64,000 nt of DNA from Amycolatopsis sp. FDAARGOS 1241. Lineage in GTDB: Bacteria; Actinomycetota; Actinomycetes; Mycobacteriales; Pseudonocardiaceae. Each line of letters begins with the position of its first letter. Position 1 is the first letter of the stretch. The stretch covers positions 3,534,001 to 3,598,000 of the forward strand of contig NZ_CP069526.1 in assembly GCF_016889705.1 (NCBI RefSeq), in the 5' to 3' direction. The position numbers were made by a program, and so were the translations under genes. Positions 43,592-52,355 of this stretch are shown one piece after another. The notes under the pieces were generated by a model. The model did not search any database and was not told the DNA's origin. It saw only the letters and a list, made by a program, of their open reading frames with translations.

Positions 43592-44867
43592 GTGCCCACG
43601 GACGTGCGGCTGTTCGTCGACGGCTACCACCGCTGCGGTGGGCCGGGCAGCTGGGGGTCACCAACCCGGGCACGGGCCCGCGGCTCGGGGTCGTCGAGCT
43701 GGCGAGCGAGGCGGACGTGCGGTACGTGCTGAGCGTCGCGTACCGCGCGTTTCCCGATTGGAGCGCCCCCCGCCCGTCGAACGCGGCGCCGTGCTCAAGC
43801 AGGCGGTGGACGCCCTGCTCGCCCTCGCCGGGCGCGCCGACCCGGCGCTGGTGGCCGAACCGGGCCGGACCCGGGCCGAGGCCCGGCGCGAGCTCACCCG
43901 GGCGATCGACGTGCTCCGGCACACGAGGGAACAGGCGATGCAGCTGCCCGCCGGACGACGCGGTTCTCCGCTCCGCTCGGGGTCGTCGCGGCGTTCGCCC
44001 CGTGGCACTCCCCGATGGTGCCGGCTGCGCGACACCTCGAGGCGGCCGTGGCGGCCGGCTGCCCGGTGGTGCTGAAAGCCGCGGTGAACGCGTCGAGTGC
44101 CGCGGCCTTCCTCGTGCGGTTGCTGGCCGAAGCGGGTGCCCTACGGTGTGGTGAACCTCGTGTTCGGCGACGCTCCGGCGTGGCCGGATAGCTGCTGCGG
44201 TCGCCGGCCGTGCGCGCCGTCGCGTTCAGCGGTCCGGCATCGGCGGCCCGCTCCCTCGCGGAACTGGCCGCACCCGGGCCGATCCGCTGCGTGTTCGACC
44301 TCGACGGCCACACGCCGGTGCTCGTCGGCGAGGACGCCGATCCAGCCGCCATCGTGGCGATCACCGGCGTGGCCGCGTTCGCCTGCGCCGGGCAGTCGGG
44401 CGCGGCGCCGTCCCGCTACCTGGTGCCCCGCGACCTCCACGACGACTTCGCGGACACGGTGAGCACCTACGCGCGTTCGCTCGTCCTCGGCTCAGCTCGC
44501 CATCCGGCGACGACACACGGCCCGGTGGCCGGCCCTGCGCGCCTCGATGCCCTGGTGCGGTCGATCGGCGCTCTCGTGGCCCGCTGCGCCCGCCTCGTCA
44601 CCGGCGGCGCGCGCAGACCGCAAGGGTCTCTTCTTGCAGCCGACCGTCCTCGCCGGCGTCGACCCGGCGGCGGAGGTGCCCCTCGGTCCGCTCGTCACCG
44701 TCACCCCCTACGACGACTTCGGCGACGCACTTTCACTCGTCGAGCGGGCTGTGGCGCGGCTGCCGGCCGGCGGCATCGGGATCAACCGGCTGCCCGCCGA
44801 GCCGCCGGACACTCCACCGGAGCGGATCGTGGAGTTCACGCGGCCACGCCGGGTCGTGATCAGGTGA
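43592..44867 (+). pseudogene. Aldehyde dehydrogenase, degenerate
   Basis: Fragments of an NAD-dependent ALDH line up in order but in at least five frame changes: GVTNPGTGPRLGVVELASEA, VLKQAVDALLALA, VVAAFAPWHSPMVPAARHLE, VPYGVVNLVFGD, then an in-frame TAG (about 44188), VAFSGPASAARSLAELA, and the end TVLAGVDPAAEVPLGPLVTV. Residues are also lost: the catalytic Glu motif ELGG reads DLDG, and the Cys motif GQVC reads GQSG. So decay is real and not only sequencing error. The tail overlaps the CotH gene end by 8 bp. Confidence 0.75.
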
Positions 44868-46512
44868 AGTACAGCTTCGACGGTGCCGCACCCTGGTACA
44901 CCCGTGGACTCCCGTCCTGCGTCGGGTCGGTGCCGAAGACCGCGCCCTGACCGGTGCGGATGCTGGAGAGGGTGAAGTAACCGCTGAAGCTGGAGTCGTC
45001 ACCGACCGGGTCGATGTTGGTGACGCTGAATTCGTCGGCGTGGTCGGAGTTGCTGGCGGCGCACGTGTAGAGCAGCTGGTGGCCTTGCGGTGACGTCATG
45101 GCACTCGCGTGGAGGAAGCGGCCGGTCGCCTTGCTGGTGACCGACGTGCCGGCGCCGAGCGCACCGAAGGACCACAGGTCCGAGTCCTCGACGGCTCCCG
45201 GGCGGGGGCGGTGGACGACCTCGAAGTTCGGCGGGGTGCCGGGGACGGCGGGGATCGGTTCGGTGCTCGCGTGGAGACACTCGTTGGTCGCGTCCTCACG
45301 GACGTAGGCGCCGTCGGGACCCGGCAGGCCCGCGCAGAGGTAGCCGGCGGAGGTGGCCAGCCGCAGCTGCTTGCGGACGGTGATGAGCTGCGCCGGCACG
45401 TCGGGCACCCCGAGGCCGGTCAGCACGGCGCCCATCCGTTCGAACAGCGGCGTCAGCACCTCCTGCTGCGTCTTGCGGCCGAAGACGGTGTCGCGGTAGG
45501 TGCGGATCTGGTCCGACAGCTGCACGCCGCGGCTGCCGTCGTTGCGGACCAGCTTCGCCAGCAGGCCGCTGGTCCGGACCGCGAAGTGGCGCGCGGGCTG
45601 CAGGGTCTGGTCGACGCCCCACGGGATGAGCTTGAACTTGACGTCGCCCGCGCCGGGGGACGTGACGGCGTCGACGTCGTTGTAGGCGTAGGTGTTGTTC
45701 GTGTTGCCGGAGTAGCCGTCCCAGTGCTTGAGGAAGAACTCCATCGCGTAGAGCTTGATGAACTGGTCGAGGTCGAACACCTCGGCTGCCCCGGCCAGCC
45801 CGTAGGCGGCGATGTGGTCGATGGCGAACCGCAGGTCGGCTTTGTCGTCGAACTTCGACAGGTCTTCCACGCCGATGAAGTCGAACCGGCCGTCGACGAA
45901 GTCGTCATTGTGCTCCAGTTCGTACAGATTCCCCTTCACATTACCGAAATTGCGCTCGAGGTAACGCGGCATGACGGGTTCGGCGTTCACGAAGACGCCG
46001 GGGGCCGGCGCGGCGGTGCCCTGGCCGATCAGGATGCCGTTCACGCGGACACGGGCGAAATTGCACCGGGAATGCGGTAACCCGGCGAGTTCGAGTAACT
46101 TGTAGCCGAGCGGCTGCCGCACGAACGTGGAATCCTGCACGGAGTTGTCGAGCGTGAGGTACCGCGACCCGATGAGGTTCGCGATCAGCGGTTTGTTGGC
46201 GTCGCGGAACTTTCCGAAGTCGAGGTGCAGGCACGGTTTGTCGTTGCTGAAGGAACCGCAGAACGACTTCTTCTTGATCCCGACTTCGGCGAACGAAGTC
46301 CGCGCGGGAAACTTCGTGCCGGAGATCTCGACCGACGTCGCCTTCCGCCAGGTGAAGCGGCTGCGGCCGGTCCAGTCGAAGTTGCACCGCCCGCCGGCCG
46401 GCTCCTCGGTCCGCACCGCGTCCCAGTCGGCCCGTGGCATCACGATGTCGACAGTGAGCACATTGTCGATCTCGTACAGGGAATCGAGTGCGTGCTGCTC
46501 CTGAGCGCTCAT
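44860..46512 (-). CDS. CotH-kinase family protein with C-terminal beta-trefoil-like region
   Basis: 550 aa. The central part follows CotH/spore-coat kinase family patterns: GTKFPARTSFAEVGIKKKSF, LHLDFGKF, ALRYLT-like RYLTLDNS, VFVNAEPVMPRYLERNFG, LYELEHNDDF, and DLDQFIKLYAMEFFLKHWDG followed by NTYAYN, the metal/ATP region; then KFKLIPWGVDQTL. From about residue 395 a ricin/agglutinin-like lectin region (CLHASTEPIP, GRFLHASAMTS, LYTCAASN) follows. No signal peptide or membrane segment is visible, unusual for actinobacterial CotH proteins, which are mostly secreted. ATG 46512 lies in a region without clear RBS. Confidence 0.75.
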   Translation of the reverse strand: MSAQEQHALDSLYEIDNVLTVDIVMPRADWDAVRTEEPAGGRCNFDWTGRSRFTWRKATSVEISGTKFPARTSFAEVGIKKKSFCGSFSNDKPCLHLDFGKFRDANKPLIANLIGSRYLTLDNSVQDSTFVRQPLGYKLLELAGLPHSRCNFARVRVNGILIGQGTAAPAPGVFVNAEPVMPRYLERNFGNVKGNLYELEHNDDFVDGRFDFIGVEDLSKFDDKADLRFAIDHIAAYGLAGAAEVFDLDQFIKLYAMEFFLKHWDGYSGNTNNTYAYNDVDAVTSPGAGDVKFKLIPWGVDQTLQPARHFAVRTSGLLAKLVRNDGSRGVQLSDQIRTYRDTVFGRKTQQEVLTPLFERMGAVLTGLGVPDVPAQLITVRKQLRLATSAGYLCAGLPGPDGAYVREDATNECLHASTEPIPAVPGTPPNFEVVHRPRPGAVEDSDLWSFGALGAGTSVTSKATGRFLHASAMTSPQGHQLLYTCAASNSDHADEFSVTNIDPVGDDSSFSGYFTLSSIRTGQGAVFGTDPTQDGSPRVYQGAAPSKLYFT

Positions 46513-46640
46513 GGCCCCACCTCCGCAACCGCTCCAGTGTACGGCCGCAACGGCGCGTCACGGCGCCGGAAAGTCCAACAGCACCAACGATCTTCGTGGC
46601 CGTGTTACAGGTTTTCGAGGCGAACCGCGAGGCGGTGCCG

Positions 46641-47101
46641 TCAGGCTGGGCGGGTCGCGTCCAGGCCCGCGAGCACGATGCCGAGCGCGCAGCGGAAGTC
46701 GTCGGTCACCGTGGCGCCCGCGGCCTGGCGTTCTTCGAGACCGCGAGCCGGCAACGGAAACGGGAGCGCCGAGTCCGCTGCCGGGGACCCGGACCAGCCG
46801 GCCACACCTGGTCTTCGACCGCCGGCCGAGGACGAAGTGGACGAAGACCCCGGCCGCCCTGCTGGCATCGGCGAGCGAGGACCCGCCGTGGTGCAGAACA
46901 CCGGCGGTTCGCTTGGCGAACTCGCCGAGTGCGCGCCACCCGCAGGTCCGCACCAAGGGCGACCCGCGGCCCGTCGCGGTGGCCGAGCAGTGCCGCGCGC
47001 AAGGCGAAACCAGCGGTCTCGAGCCACTTCAGCCACGGGGTGTCCCCGCGCGGGAGGGCGGTGAGGACGGGCACGACCACGGCGTCGGCCAGGTAGAAAC
47101 T
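46641..47101 (-). pseudogene. TetR (TetR_C class) regulator, C-terminal remnant
   Basis: Minus-strand pieces in three frames: FYLADAVVVPVLTALPRGDTPWLKW, then ALGEFAKRTAGVLHHGGSSL with ASRAAGVFVHFVLGR, then VTDDFRCALGIVLAGLDA before the stop at 46641. These are the C-terminal ligand domain of tetracycline-repressor-class TetR proteins. The HTH, which should lie to the right of 47101, is missing and is replaced by the middle of a monooxygenase gene. At least two frameshifts. Confidence 0.6.
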
Positions 47102-47118
47102 CGCCGCCGTCGCTCGGG

Positions 47119-47560
47119 GTGACGCGGCCGAGGTGCTGCTCGACACGTTCACCCGCGAACGCCACCCAGCCGGCGAAGCGGTGCTGCGCAACACCCGTGC
47201 CCAGGCCGCGCTGCCGGCGCCGGGGCCACACGTCGAGGCGTCGCGCGAGATCGTCGGTGAGCTGATAGTTCTGCCGGAGGTGAACGACTACGTCACGACC
47301 TTGCTGTCCGGTGTGGACCTGCGGTACGAGTTTCCTTACCCCGCAGTGGGGCCGGTGGGGGCACTGCCCCGACCTGGAACTCGCCGGCGACGACGGCACG
47401 CGGTCGCGGCTGCACGGACACCTCCGTTCGGAGCGTGAGTCCCTCGAGATCGCGTGGCGACGCGGTTCTTCGAGCCCAGCCGGGTGCGTGAGCCGGTGCC
47501 GGTAGCCGGCTCCCTGGTGGTGATTCACGGTATTCCCGTTGCAGGGAAACAACTCTGTAC
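47119..47560 (+). pseudogene. FAD-dependent monooxygenase (rifampicin/tetracycline-type), C-terminal remnant
   Basis: The frame from about 47119 reads AAEVLLDTFTRERHPAGEAV, LRNTRAQAALPAPGPHV, EIVGELIVLPEVNDYVTTLL and SGVDLRYEFPY, the C-terminal half of class A flavin monooxygenases of the PheA/TetX/Rox type; then after a frame change PDLELAGDDGTRSRLHGHL, the thioredoxin-like end. The FAD-binding N-terminal 300 or so residues are absent. It is head-to-head with the TetR remnant. Confidence 0.6.
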
Positions 47561-47617
47561 CACCGGGGTCGCCGCTCCTAGGATGGATGCCGGGTCCTGG
47601 TAGTCGAGGAGGAGCCC

Positions 47618-48880
47618 ATGGCAGCGGTCGACGATCTCGTGGAGCTGGTCCAGCGCGCGGCGGCGGCCGAGAAGAACGCGATGGCGGCGAAGTGGAAGGA
47701 CGAGGACGACGTGCGGCGCCTGATCGGCAAGGCGCACGCGGCCGCCGAGGAGCAGCGGCGGGAGCTGAGCCGGCACCTCGATCCGGCGCGGTTATCGCCG
47801 GAATGGGCGCGGTTGCGGCAGAACCACCTCGCCGCCGAATCCGGCGACGCCGGCGCCGAGACCGTGACGCACCAGGACGCGGCGCAGGCGGAGCGCGACG
47901 CGGTGGCGGCCGTCGCGATCGCGAGGCTGGCGCTGACCGACGCGGCGCAGGCCGTGCTGCAGGGGCGGCTGGCCCGCATCCGGGCGGGGGAGGACGAGCC
48001 GGGCGCGGCGGCCGCCGACGGGCACGTGCCGCTGCACGGCAGCAACGCCGTCAGCCGGCACGGGCCGGCGCTGGCGCACGGGCTGGCCGGTGAGATCCGG
48101 TACGTGCTGACCCGCAAGCCGCGCAAATCGGTCAAGGCGCTGGGGATCGCGTTCGGCCTGGGCCTGCTGTACCTCGGGTACCTGCGGCTGTTCCGGTGGG
48201 ACCAGGACCAGAAGTGGCTGCCGTACCTGGGGTTGTGGACGATCTCGTACGTGATGGGCGGCGCGGTCTGCGTCAACGCGATGAGTTTCGACGCCATGCG
48301 GGTGCGGGCAGCGTTGGACACCGGGTCGCGCTTGTGGCACGTGCTGGTGATCAAGAATCTCGCGCTGGTGTGCATCGTCGCGCCGATCGGGTTCGCGCTT
48401 TCCGCCCTGCTGGCCTGGCGCGCCGGGGAGTTCGGCGCGTTCGTACGGGCGTGCGCGCTGGTGGTGTGCTTCATCCTGTTGTGGCTCGGCGTCGGCAACG
48501 TCCTGTCGATCGCGCTGCCGAACCGCGACGAACCCTTGTTGAAACGGCGGAAGTCGGGCACGCTCAAGCAGTTCCTGATCGCGTTGGCCGTGGCGACGGT
48601 GGTCGGGTACCTCGTCAACTTCATGCTGGTCTGGCGGGCGCTCGCCGCGCGCACGCTGACGGAGCGCCTGGGCGAAGTCTGGTTGCCGGGGATCGCGATC
48701 GTGCTGAGCTGCGTGGCGATGTGGGTGCTGCTGACGGTGTTCGCGATCGCGCTCGCGCAGCAGCCGGCGGTGCGGCGGCGGTTGCAGCGGGAGACCGCCG
48801 ACTACACCGCGAACGCGGAAGCTCAGGCGTACGCCGCCGAAGGCCGCCCGGCGAAACCGGTTGCGCCGTCTCCTTCGTGA
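47618..48880 (+). CDS. Membrane protein of unknown function (ABC-2 permease-like topology)
   Basis: 420 aa. Residues 1-150 are soluble, Ala/Glu/Arg-rich and helical (likely coiled coil). Six or so membrane helices follow from about residue 170 to 375 (LGIAFGLGLLYLGYL, LGLWTISYVMGGAVCVNAMS, LALVCIVAPIGFALSALLAW, LVVCFILLWLGVGNVLSIAL), with a hydrophilic tail. The pattern MGGAVCVNAMSFDAMRVRAAL resembles ABC-2-type export permeases, but no ATPase gene is next to it. ATG 47618 follows GAGGAGG. Confidence 0.65.
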   Translation: MAAVDDLVELVQRAAAAEKNAMAAKWKDEDDVRRLIGKAHAAAEEQRRELSRHLDPARLSPEWARLRQNHLAAESGDAGAETVTHQDAAQAERDAVAAVAIARLALTDAAQAVLQGRLARIRAGEDEPGAAAADGHVPLHGSNAVSRHGPALAHGLAGEIRYVLTRKPRKSVKALGIAFGLGLLYLGYLRLFRWDQDQKWLPYLGLWTISYVMGGAVCVNAMSFDAMRVRAALDTGSRLWHVLVIKNLALVCIVAPIGFALSALLAWRAGEFGAFVRACALVVCFILLWLGVGNVLSIALPNRDEPLLKRRKSGTLKQFLIALAVATVVGYLVNFMLVWRALAARTLTERLGEVWLPGIAIVLSCVAMWVLLTVFAIALAQQPAVRRRLQRETADYTANAEAQAYAAEGRPAKPVAPSPS

Positions 48881-48959
48881 CTCCACCCGACGCGGGTGAG
48901 GCGCCGGGCCACCGGGCCACCGCATGCTCGCGGCCGAGACCCGCGGGAGGAGAACGGCC

Positions 48960-49484
48960 ATGGCATCGCACAAGGACGCACCCGTCGACCTGTACATCGC
49001 CGCCTACTCGGACCCCGATGCGGCCCGTGGCGACTGGGCCGCCCTGAAACAGCTCGCCCACGAAGACGTGATCAAGGTCGACGGCCTGATCCTCGTCAGC
49101 CGCCGCACCGACGGCAAGATCCACGTCGACGACGACTTCCACACCGCGCGCAAGGGCGCCACGTGGGGCGCTGTCGGCGGGGCGGTCGTCGGCCTGATCT
49201 TCCCGCCTTCGCTGCTGGCCGGCGCGCTGGTCGGGGCCGGCGTCGGCGGCGGGGTCGGCGGGCTCAAGTCGCACTCGGAGAAGAAGGCGATCAAGGCCGA
49301 GGTCGAGGACACGCTGCCGCCGGACAGCTCGGGCATCGTCGCGATGTTCGAGGAGCGCTGGGCTACCGAGGTCGACAACGCTCTGCCCCGCGCCGAGAAC
49401 GTCACCAAGGAGAAAGTCGACAGCGACAGCGCCGAGCAGGTCAAATCCGCGGCCACCCCACCCGCGCCGACGGACAAAGCGTAA
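48960..49484 (+). CDS. DUF1269 family protein
   Basis: 174-aa protein; ATG 48960 lies behind GGGAGGAGA. N-terminal DLYIAAYSDPDAARGDWAAL and VDGLILVSRRTDGKIHVDDD, then a glycine-rich hydrophobic stretch (GAVGGAVVGLIFPPSLLAG, GAGVGGGVGGL) typical of DUF1269 proteins, possibly a membrane-inserting hairpin. C-terminal part acidic. The family often neighbours stress-response genes; it lies next to the DosR-like island. Confidence 0.75.
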   Translation: MASHKDAPVDLYIAAYSDPDAARGDWAALKQLAHEDVIKVDGLILVSRRTDGKIHVDDDFHTARKGATWGAVGGAVVGLIFPPSLLAGALVGAGVGGGVGGLKSHSEKKAIKAEVEDTLPPDSSGIVAMFEERWATEVDNALPRAENVTKEKVDSDSAEQVKSAATPPAPTDKA

Positions 49485-49607
49485 CGACCGTCCACAGGGG
49501 AGCCGCCCCTCCCGCGTCACCCCGGATGGGCGGTCCCCGCCGCCGCGGCGGCGCGCACCGTGGCGACACGCCCGCACGGCGCTGACCCGGCGAGGAGGCC
49601 CGACCCG

Positions 49608-52253
49608 ATGACGGACCCCACGACGCCCGCGCCCGACGGCCCGACGCCCACCTTCCGCGACCCCGCCGAGCCCCCGCCGCCCGGCGACGCCACGGAGCGA
49701 CGCGGCGCTTCGGCCGAGCCGGGTGCGGCCGCGCCGGCCCAGTCCGTTCCGAATTCGGAACGGACTGGGCCGGATTCTCCGGCGCCCCCGCCCACCGGCG
49801 GCGCTCCGGGCCACGGCGGCGAGCCGACGGGCTCGGAGTTCGCTGCCCCCACCGCCGGCGGCGCGGCCCCCGACCGCCCGCCGGACCCGCCTGCTCCGGT
49901 CGGCGGCAGGGCAGGCCGGGCCGACCTTGCCGGGCCGGCTGCCGGTGCGACCGCGAGCGCGAGCGGCACCCGGAACCGCCCGCACGGGCCGGCGGGCCAG
50001 GAGCCGGCGGCGTCCACCTCGGTTGGTGGCGCCGAACAGGGCTCGCTCGGTACGGAGCCCGCGGTTTCAGCATCGGCGGGTGGTGTCGCGCGTGGTTCGG
50101 CCGGGGCCGATCCCACGGCGCCCGCGTCGGCTGGTGGTGGCGCACGGGGGTCGGCTGGCACTGATCCTGTCGCACCGGCCTCGGCTGGTGGTGCCGCTAA
50201 GGCCCCGGCTGGCACTGATTCTGCGGCACCGGCCTCGGCTGGTGGTGCAGCGAAGGCCCCGGCGGGCGCGGAGTCCGCGGATTCGGCATGGGCCGTTGGC
50301 GCTGCAGGGCGGTCAGCCGGTGCTGGTCCTGTGCCATCCGCGTTGGCTGGTGGTGCTGCGCGGACTTCGGCCGGCGCCGATTCCACGGCACCGGCGTCGG
50401 CCGGTGGTGGGGTGCAGGGCTCGCCCGGCACGGAGCCCGCGGTTTCAGCCTCGGCCGGTGGTGCTGCGCAGGCGTCGGCCGGGGCCGATCCTGCGGCCCC
50501 GGCGTCGGCTGGTGGTGCTGCGCAGGGGCCCGCCGGCGCCGATTCCACGGCGCCCGCGTCGGCTGGTGGTGGGGTGCAGGGCTCGCCCGGCACGGAGCCC
50601 GCGGTTTCAGCCTCGGCCGGTGGTGCTGCGCAGGCGTCGGCCGGGGCCGATCCTGCGGCCGCGGCGTCGGCTGGTGGTGCTGCGCAGGGGCCCGCCGGCG
50701 CCGATTCCACGGCGCCGATGTCGGCCGCCGGCACCGCAGGGGGGCCGACCGGCACTGGTCCTGCGGCACCGGCGTCGGCCGGCGCCAAGGAGGCTTCGGC
50801 CGACGCCGATTCCACGGCACCCGCGTCCGCTGGTGGTGCCGCGCGGGAATCGCCCGGCGCCGATTCCACGGCACGGGCGTCCGCTGGTGGTGCCGCGCAG
50901 GCCACGGCGGGCACGGAGCCCGCGCCACCGGCATCGGCCGGCGGTGCCGCGCAGGGGCCGGCCGGCGCCGATGCCACGGCGCGGCTGCGCTCGCCGGCCT
51001 ACCTGCGGCTGCTGGTGCTCGCCGCGGTCATCGGGGTGCCGATTTCGGCGGCGGCGTACTTCTTCCTGCAACTGGTGGGCGAGGTGCAGCGGTGGCTGTA
51101 CACCGATTTGCCGCACGCGCTGGGGTTCGCCGGGCCGCCGCTGTGGTGGCCGGTGCCGTTGCTGGTGATCTGCGGGGTGCTCGTCGGGGCGGCGGTGCGG
51201 TACCTGCCGGGCGGGGGCGGGCATTCGCCGACCCAGGGGTTCGCGGCGGCGCACCAGCCGACGCCCGCGGAGCTGCCCGGGGTGCTCTTGGCCGCGCTGG
51301 CGACGCTGGGCCTGGGCGCCGTCCTCGGGCCGGAGGCGCCGCTGATCGCGCTGGGGGCCGGGCTGGGGGTGTGCGCGGTTCGGCTCGCGCGGCCGCACGC
51401 GCCGCAGCAGGCGGCGGCCGTGGTGGCGGCGACGGGGAGTTTCGCGGCGATCAGCACGTTGCTCGGGTCGCCGATCCTCGGGGCGTTCCTGCTGATGGAG
51501 GCGTCCGGGCTGGCCGGCGCGGCGATGGGCCTGGTGCTGCTGCCGGGACTGCTGGCCGCGGGCATCGGGACGTTGCTGTTCATCGGCCTGGACTCGCTGA
51601 CCGGGCTGGGGCCGGCGTCGCTCGCGTTGCCGGAGCTGCCGCCGTTCGCACACCCCGATGTGGCGCAGTTCGGGTGGGCGCTCGCCATCGGCGCGGGCGC
51701 GGCGCTGCTGGGCACGGGCGTGCGCCGGCTCGCGCTGCTGTTGAAGCCGCACGTCGACGGTCGCATCATGCTGCTGACGCCGGTGGCGGGCCTCGTCGTC
51801 GCCGGGCTCGCGATGGCGTACACGGCCACCGGCGGGAAGCTGTCGGACGTGCTGTTCTCCGGGGAGACCTCGCTGCCCACGCTCCTGGAGCACAGCGCGG
51901 AGTACACGGTGCCCGGGTTGCTGCTGCTGCTGGCGTGCAAGTCACTCGCGTACGGAGTGTCGCTGTCGGCGTTCCGCGGTGGCCCGGTCTTCCCGTCGAT
52001 GTTCCTCGGCGCGGCCGGCGGCATCGCGCTGTCGCACCTGCCCGGCCTGCCGCTCGTCGCCGGAGTGGCGATGGGGATCGGCGCGATGTGCGTGGTGCTG
52101 CTGCGGCTGCCGCTGACGTCGGTCCTGCTCGCCACGCTCCTGCTCTCGTCCGACGGCCTCGCCGTGATGCCGCTGGTGATCGTCGCGGTCGTCGTGGCGC
52201 ACGTGCTCGCGGCGGCCCTCGCCCCGCGTGAACCCGCGAAGCAGGCGGGGTGA
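49608..52253 (+). CDS. ClC-family chloride channel/transporter with long repetitive N-terminal domain
   Basis: 881 aa from ATG 49608 (GCGAGGAGG upstream). Residues 1-150: Pro/Ala/Gly-rich. Residues about 155-458: seventeen or so 18-residue repeats of the type ASAGGAAQGSAGADSTAP. Residues about 463-875: ClC core with about ten helices; motifs LGPEAPLIALGAGLG (variant of GxEGP) and RGGPVFPSMFLGAAGGIALS (GxFxP), plus ATGSFAAISTLLGSPILGAF. The selectivity motif GSGIP is not obvious. The low-complexity cytoplasmic head is not part of any known ClC and may be a linker or phase-separating region. Two CBS domains typical of larger ClCs are absent. Confidence 0.85.
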   Translation: MTDPTTPAPDGPTPTFRDPAEPPPPGDATERRGASAEPGAAAPAQSVPNSERTGPDSPAPPPTGGAPGHGGEPTGSEFAAPTAGGAAPDRPPDPPAPVGGRAGRADLAGPAAGATASASGTRNRPHGPAGQEPAASTSVGGAEQGSLGTEPAVSASAGGVARGSAGADPTAPASAGGGARGSAGTDPVAPASAGGAAKAPAGTDSAAPASAGGAAKAPAGAESADSAWAVGAAGRSAGAGPVPSALAGGAARTSAGADSTAPASAGGGVQGSPGTEPAVSASAGGAAQASAGADPAAPASAGGAAQGPAGADSTAPASAGGGVQGSPGTEPAVSASAGGAAQASAGADPAAAASAGGAAQGPAGADSTAPMSAAGTAGGPTGTGPAAPASAGAKEASADADSTAPASAGGAARESPGADSTARASAGGAAQATAGTEPAPPASAGGAAQGPAGADATARLRSPAYLRLLVLAAVIGVPISAAAYFFLQLVGEVQRWLYTDLPHALGFAGPPLWWPVPLLVICGVLVGAAVRYLPGGGGHSPTQGFAAAHQPTPAELPGVLLAALATLGLGAVLGPEAPLIALGAGLGVCAVRLARPHAPQQAAAVVAATGSFAAISTLLGSPILGAFLLMEASGLAGAAMGLVLLPGLLAAGIGTLLFIGLDSLTGLGPASLALPELPPFAHPDVAQFGWALAIGAGAALLGTGVRRLALLLKPHVDGRIMLLTPVAGLVVAGLAMAYTATGGKLSDVLFSGETSLPTLLEHSAEYTVPGLLLLLACKSLAYGVSLSAFRGGPVFPSMFLGAAGGIALSHLPGLPLVAGVAMGIGAMCVVLLRLPLTSVLLATLLLSSDGLAVMPLVIVAVVVAHVLAAALAPREPAKQAG
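49734..49773. repeat. 40-bp perfect palindrome within the ClC coding sequence
   Basis: Each base from 49753 leftward pairs with 49754 rightward for 20 positions; the centre is GAATTC and the left arm reads CCCAGTCCGTTCCGAA towards it. It encodes residues 43-56 (PAQSVPNSERTGP). No spacer, so RNA or single-stranded DNA could form a long hairpin. Confidence 0.85.
50070..50982 (+). repeat. 54-bp tandem repeats (about 17 units) in ClC gene
   Basis: In-frame units of 54 bp code for 18-residue repeats with invariant Ser-Ala-Gly-Gly and Ala-Gly-Ala-Asp positions. A block of three units is nearly duplicated: 50403-50554 and 50565-50716 match over about 152 bp with one mismatch, offset 162 bp. One unit (ASAGAKEASADADSTAP) is 17 residues, showing slippage that kept frame. 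Confidence 0.85.
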
Positions 52254-52266
52254 GGACGTAGGTCCC
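52253..52266 (-). promoter_or_regulatory. DosR-box-like site upstream of nitroreductase 1
   Basis: Minus strand GGGACCTACGTCCT: matches GGGAC...GTCC of the DevR/DosR consensus GGGACTWWAGTCCC. Ends 89 bp before the GTG start at 52356. Confidence 0.5.
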
Positions 52267-52355
52267 TCCGCGCGGTGCCTTGTGACCGGCGCGCCCCCAC
52301 CGCGGCTGACGGTTCCCTGAACGGGTTCGGTCCGAGCAGGCGGAGGGGAGAAACA

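Noticed and set aside
43592-44867. Programmed frameshifting or sequencing error as explanation of the broken ALDH
   Set aside because: At least five frame changes, an in-frame stop and loss of both catalytic motifs are more than these could explain.
50070-50982. CRISPR-like periodicity
   Set aside because: The 54-bp units are contiguous without unique spacers, stay in frame and code for an 18-residue repeat, so this is a protein repeat.
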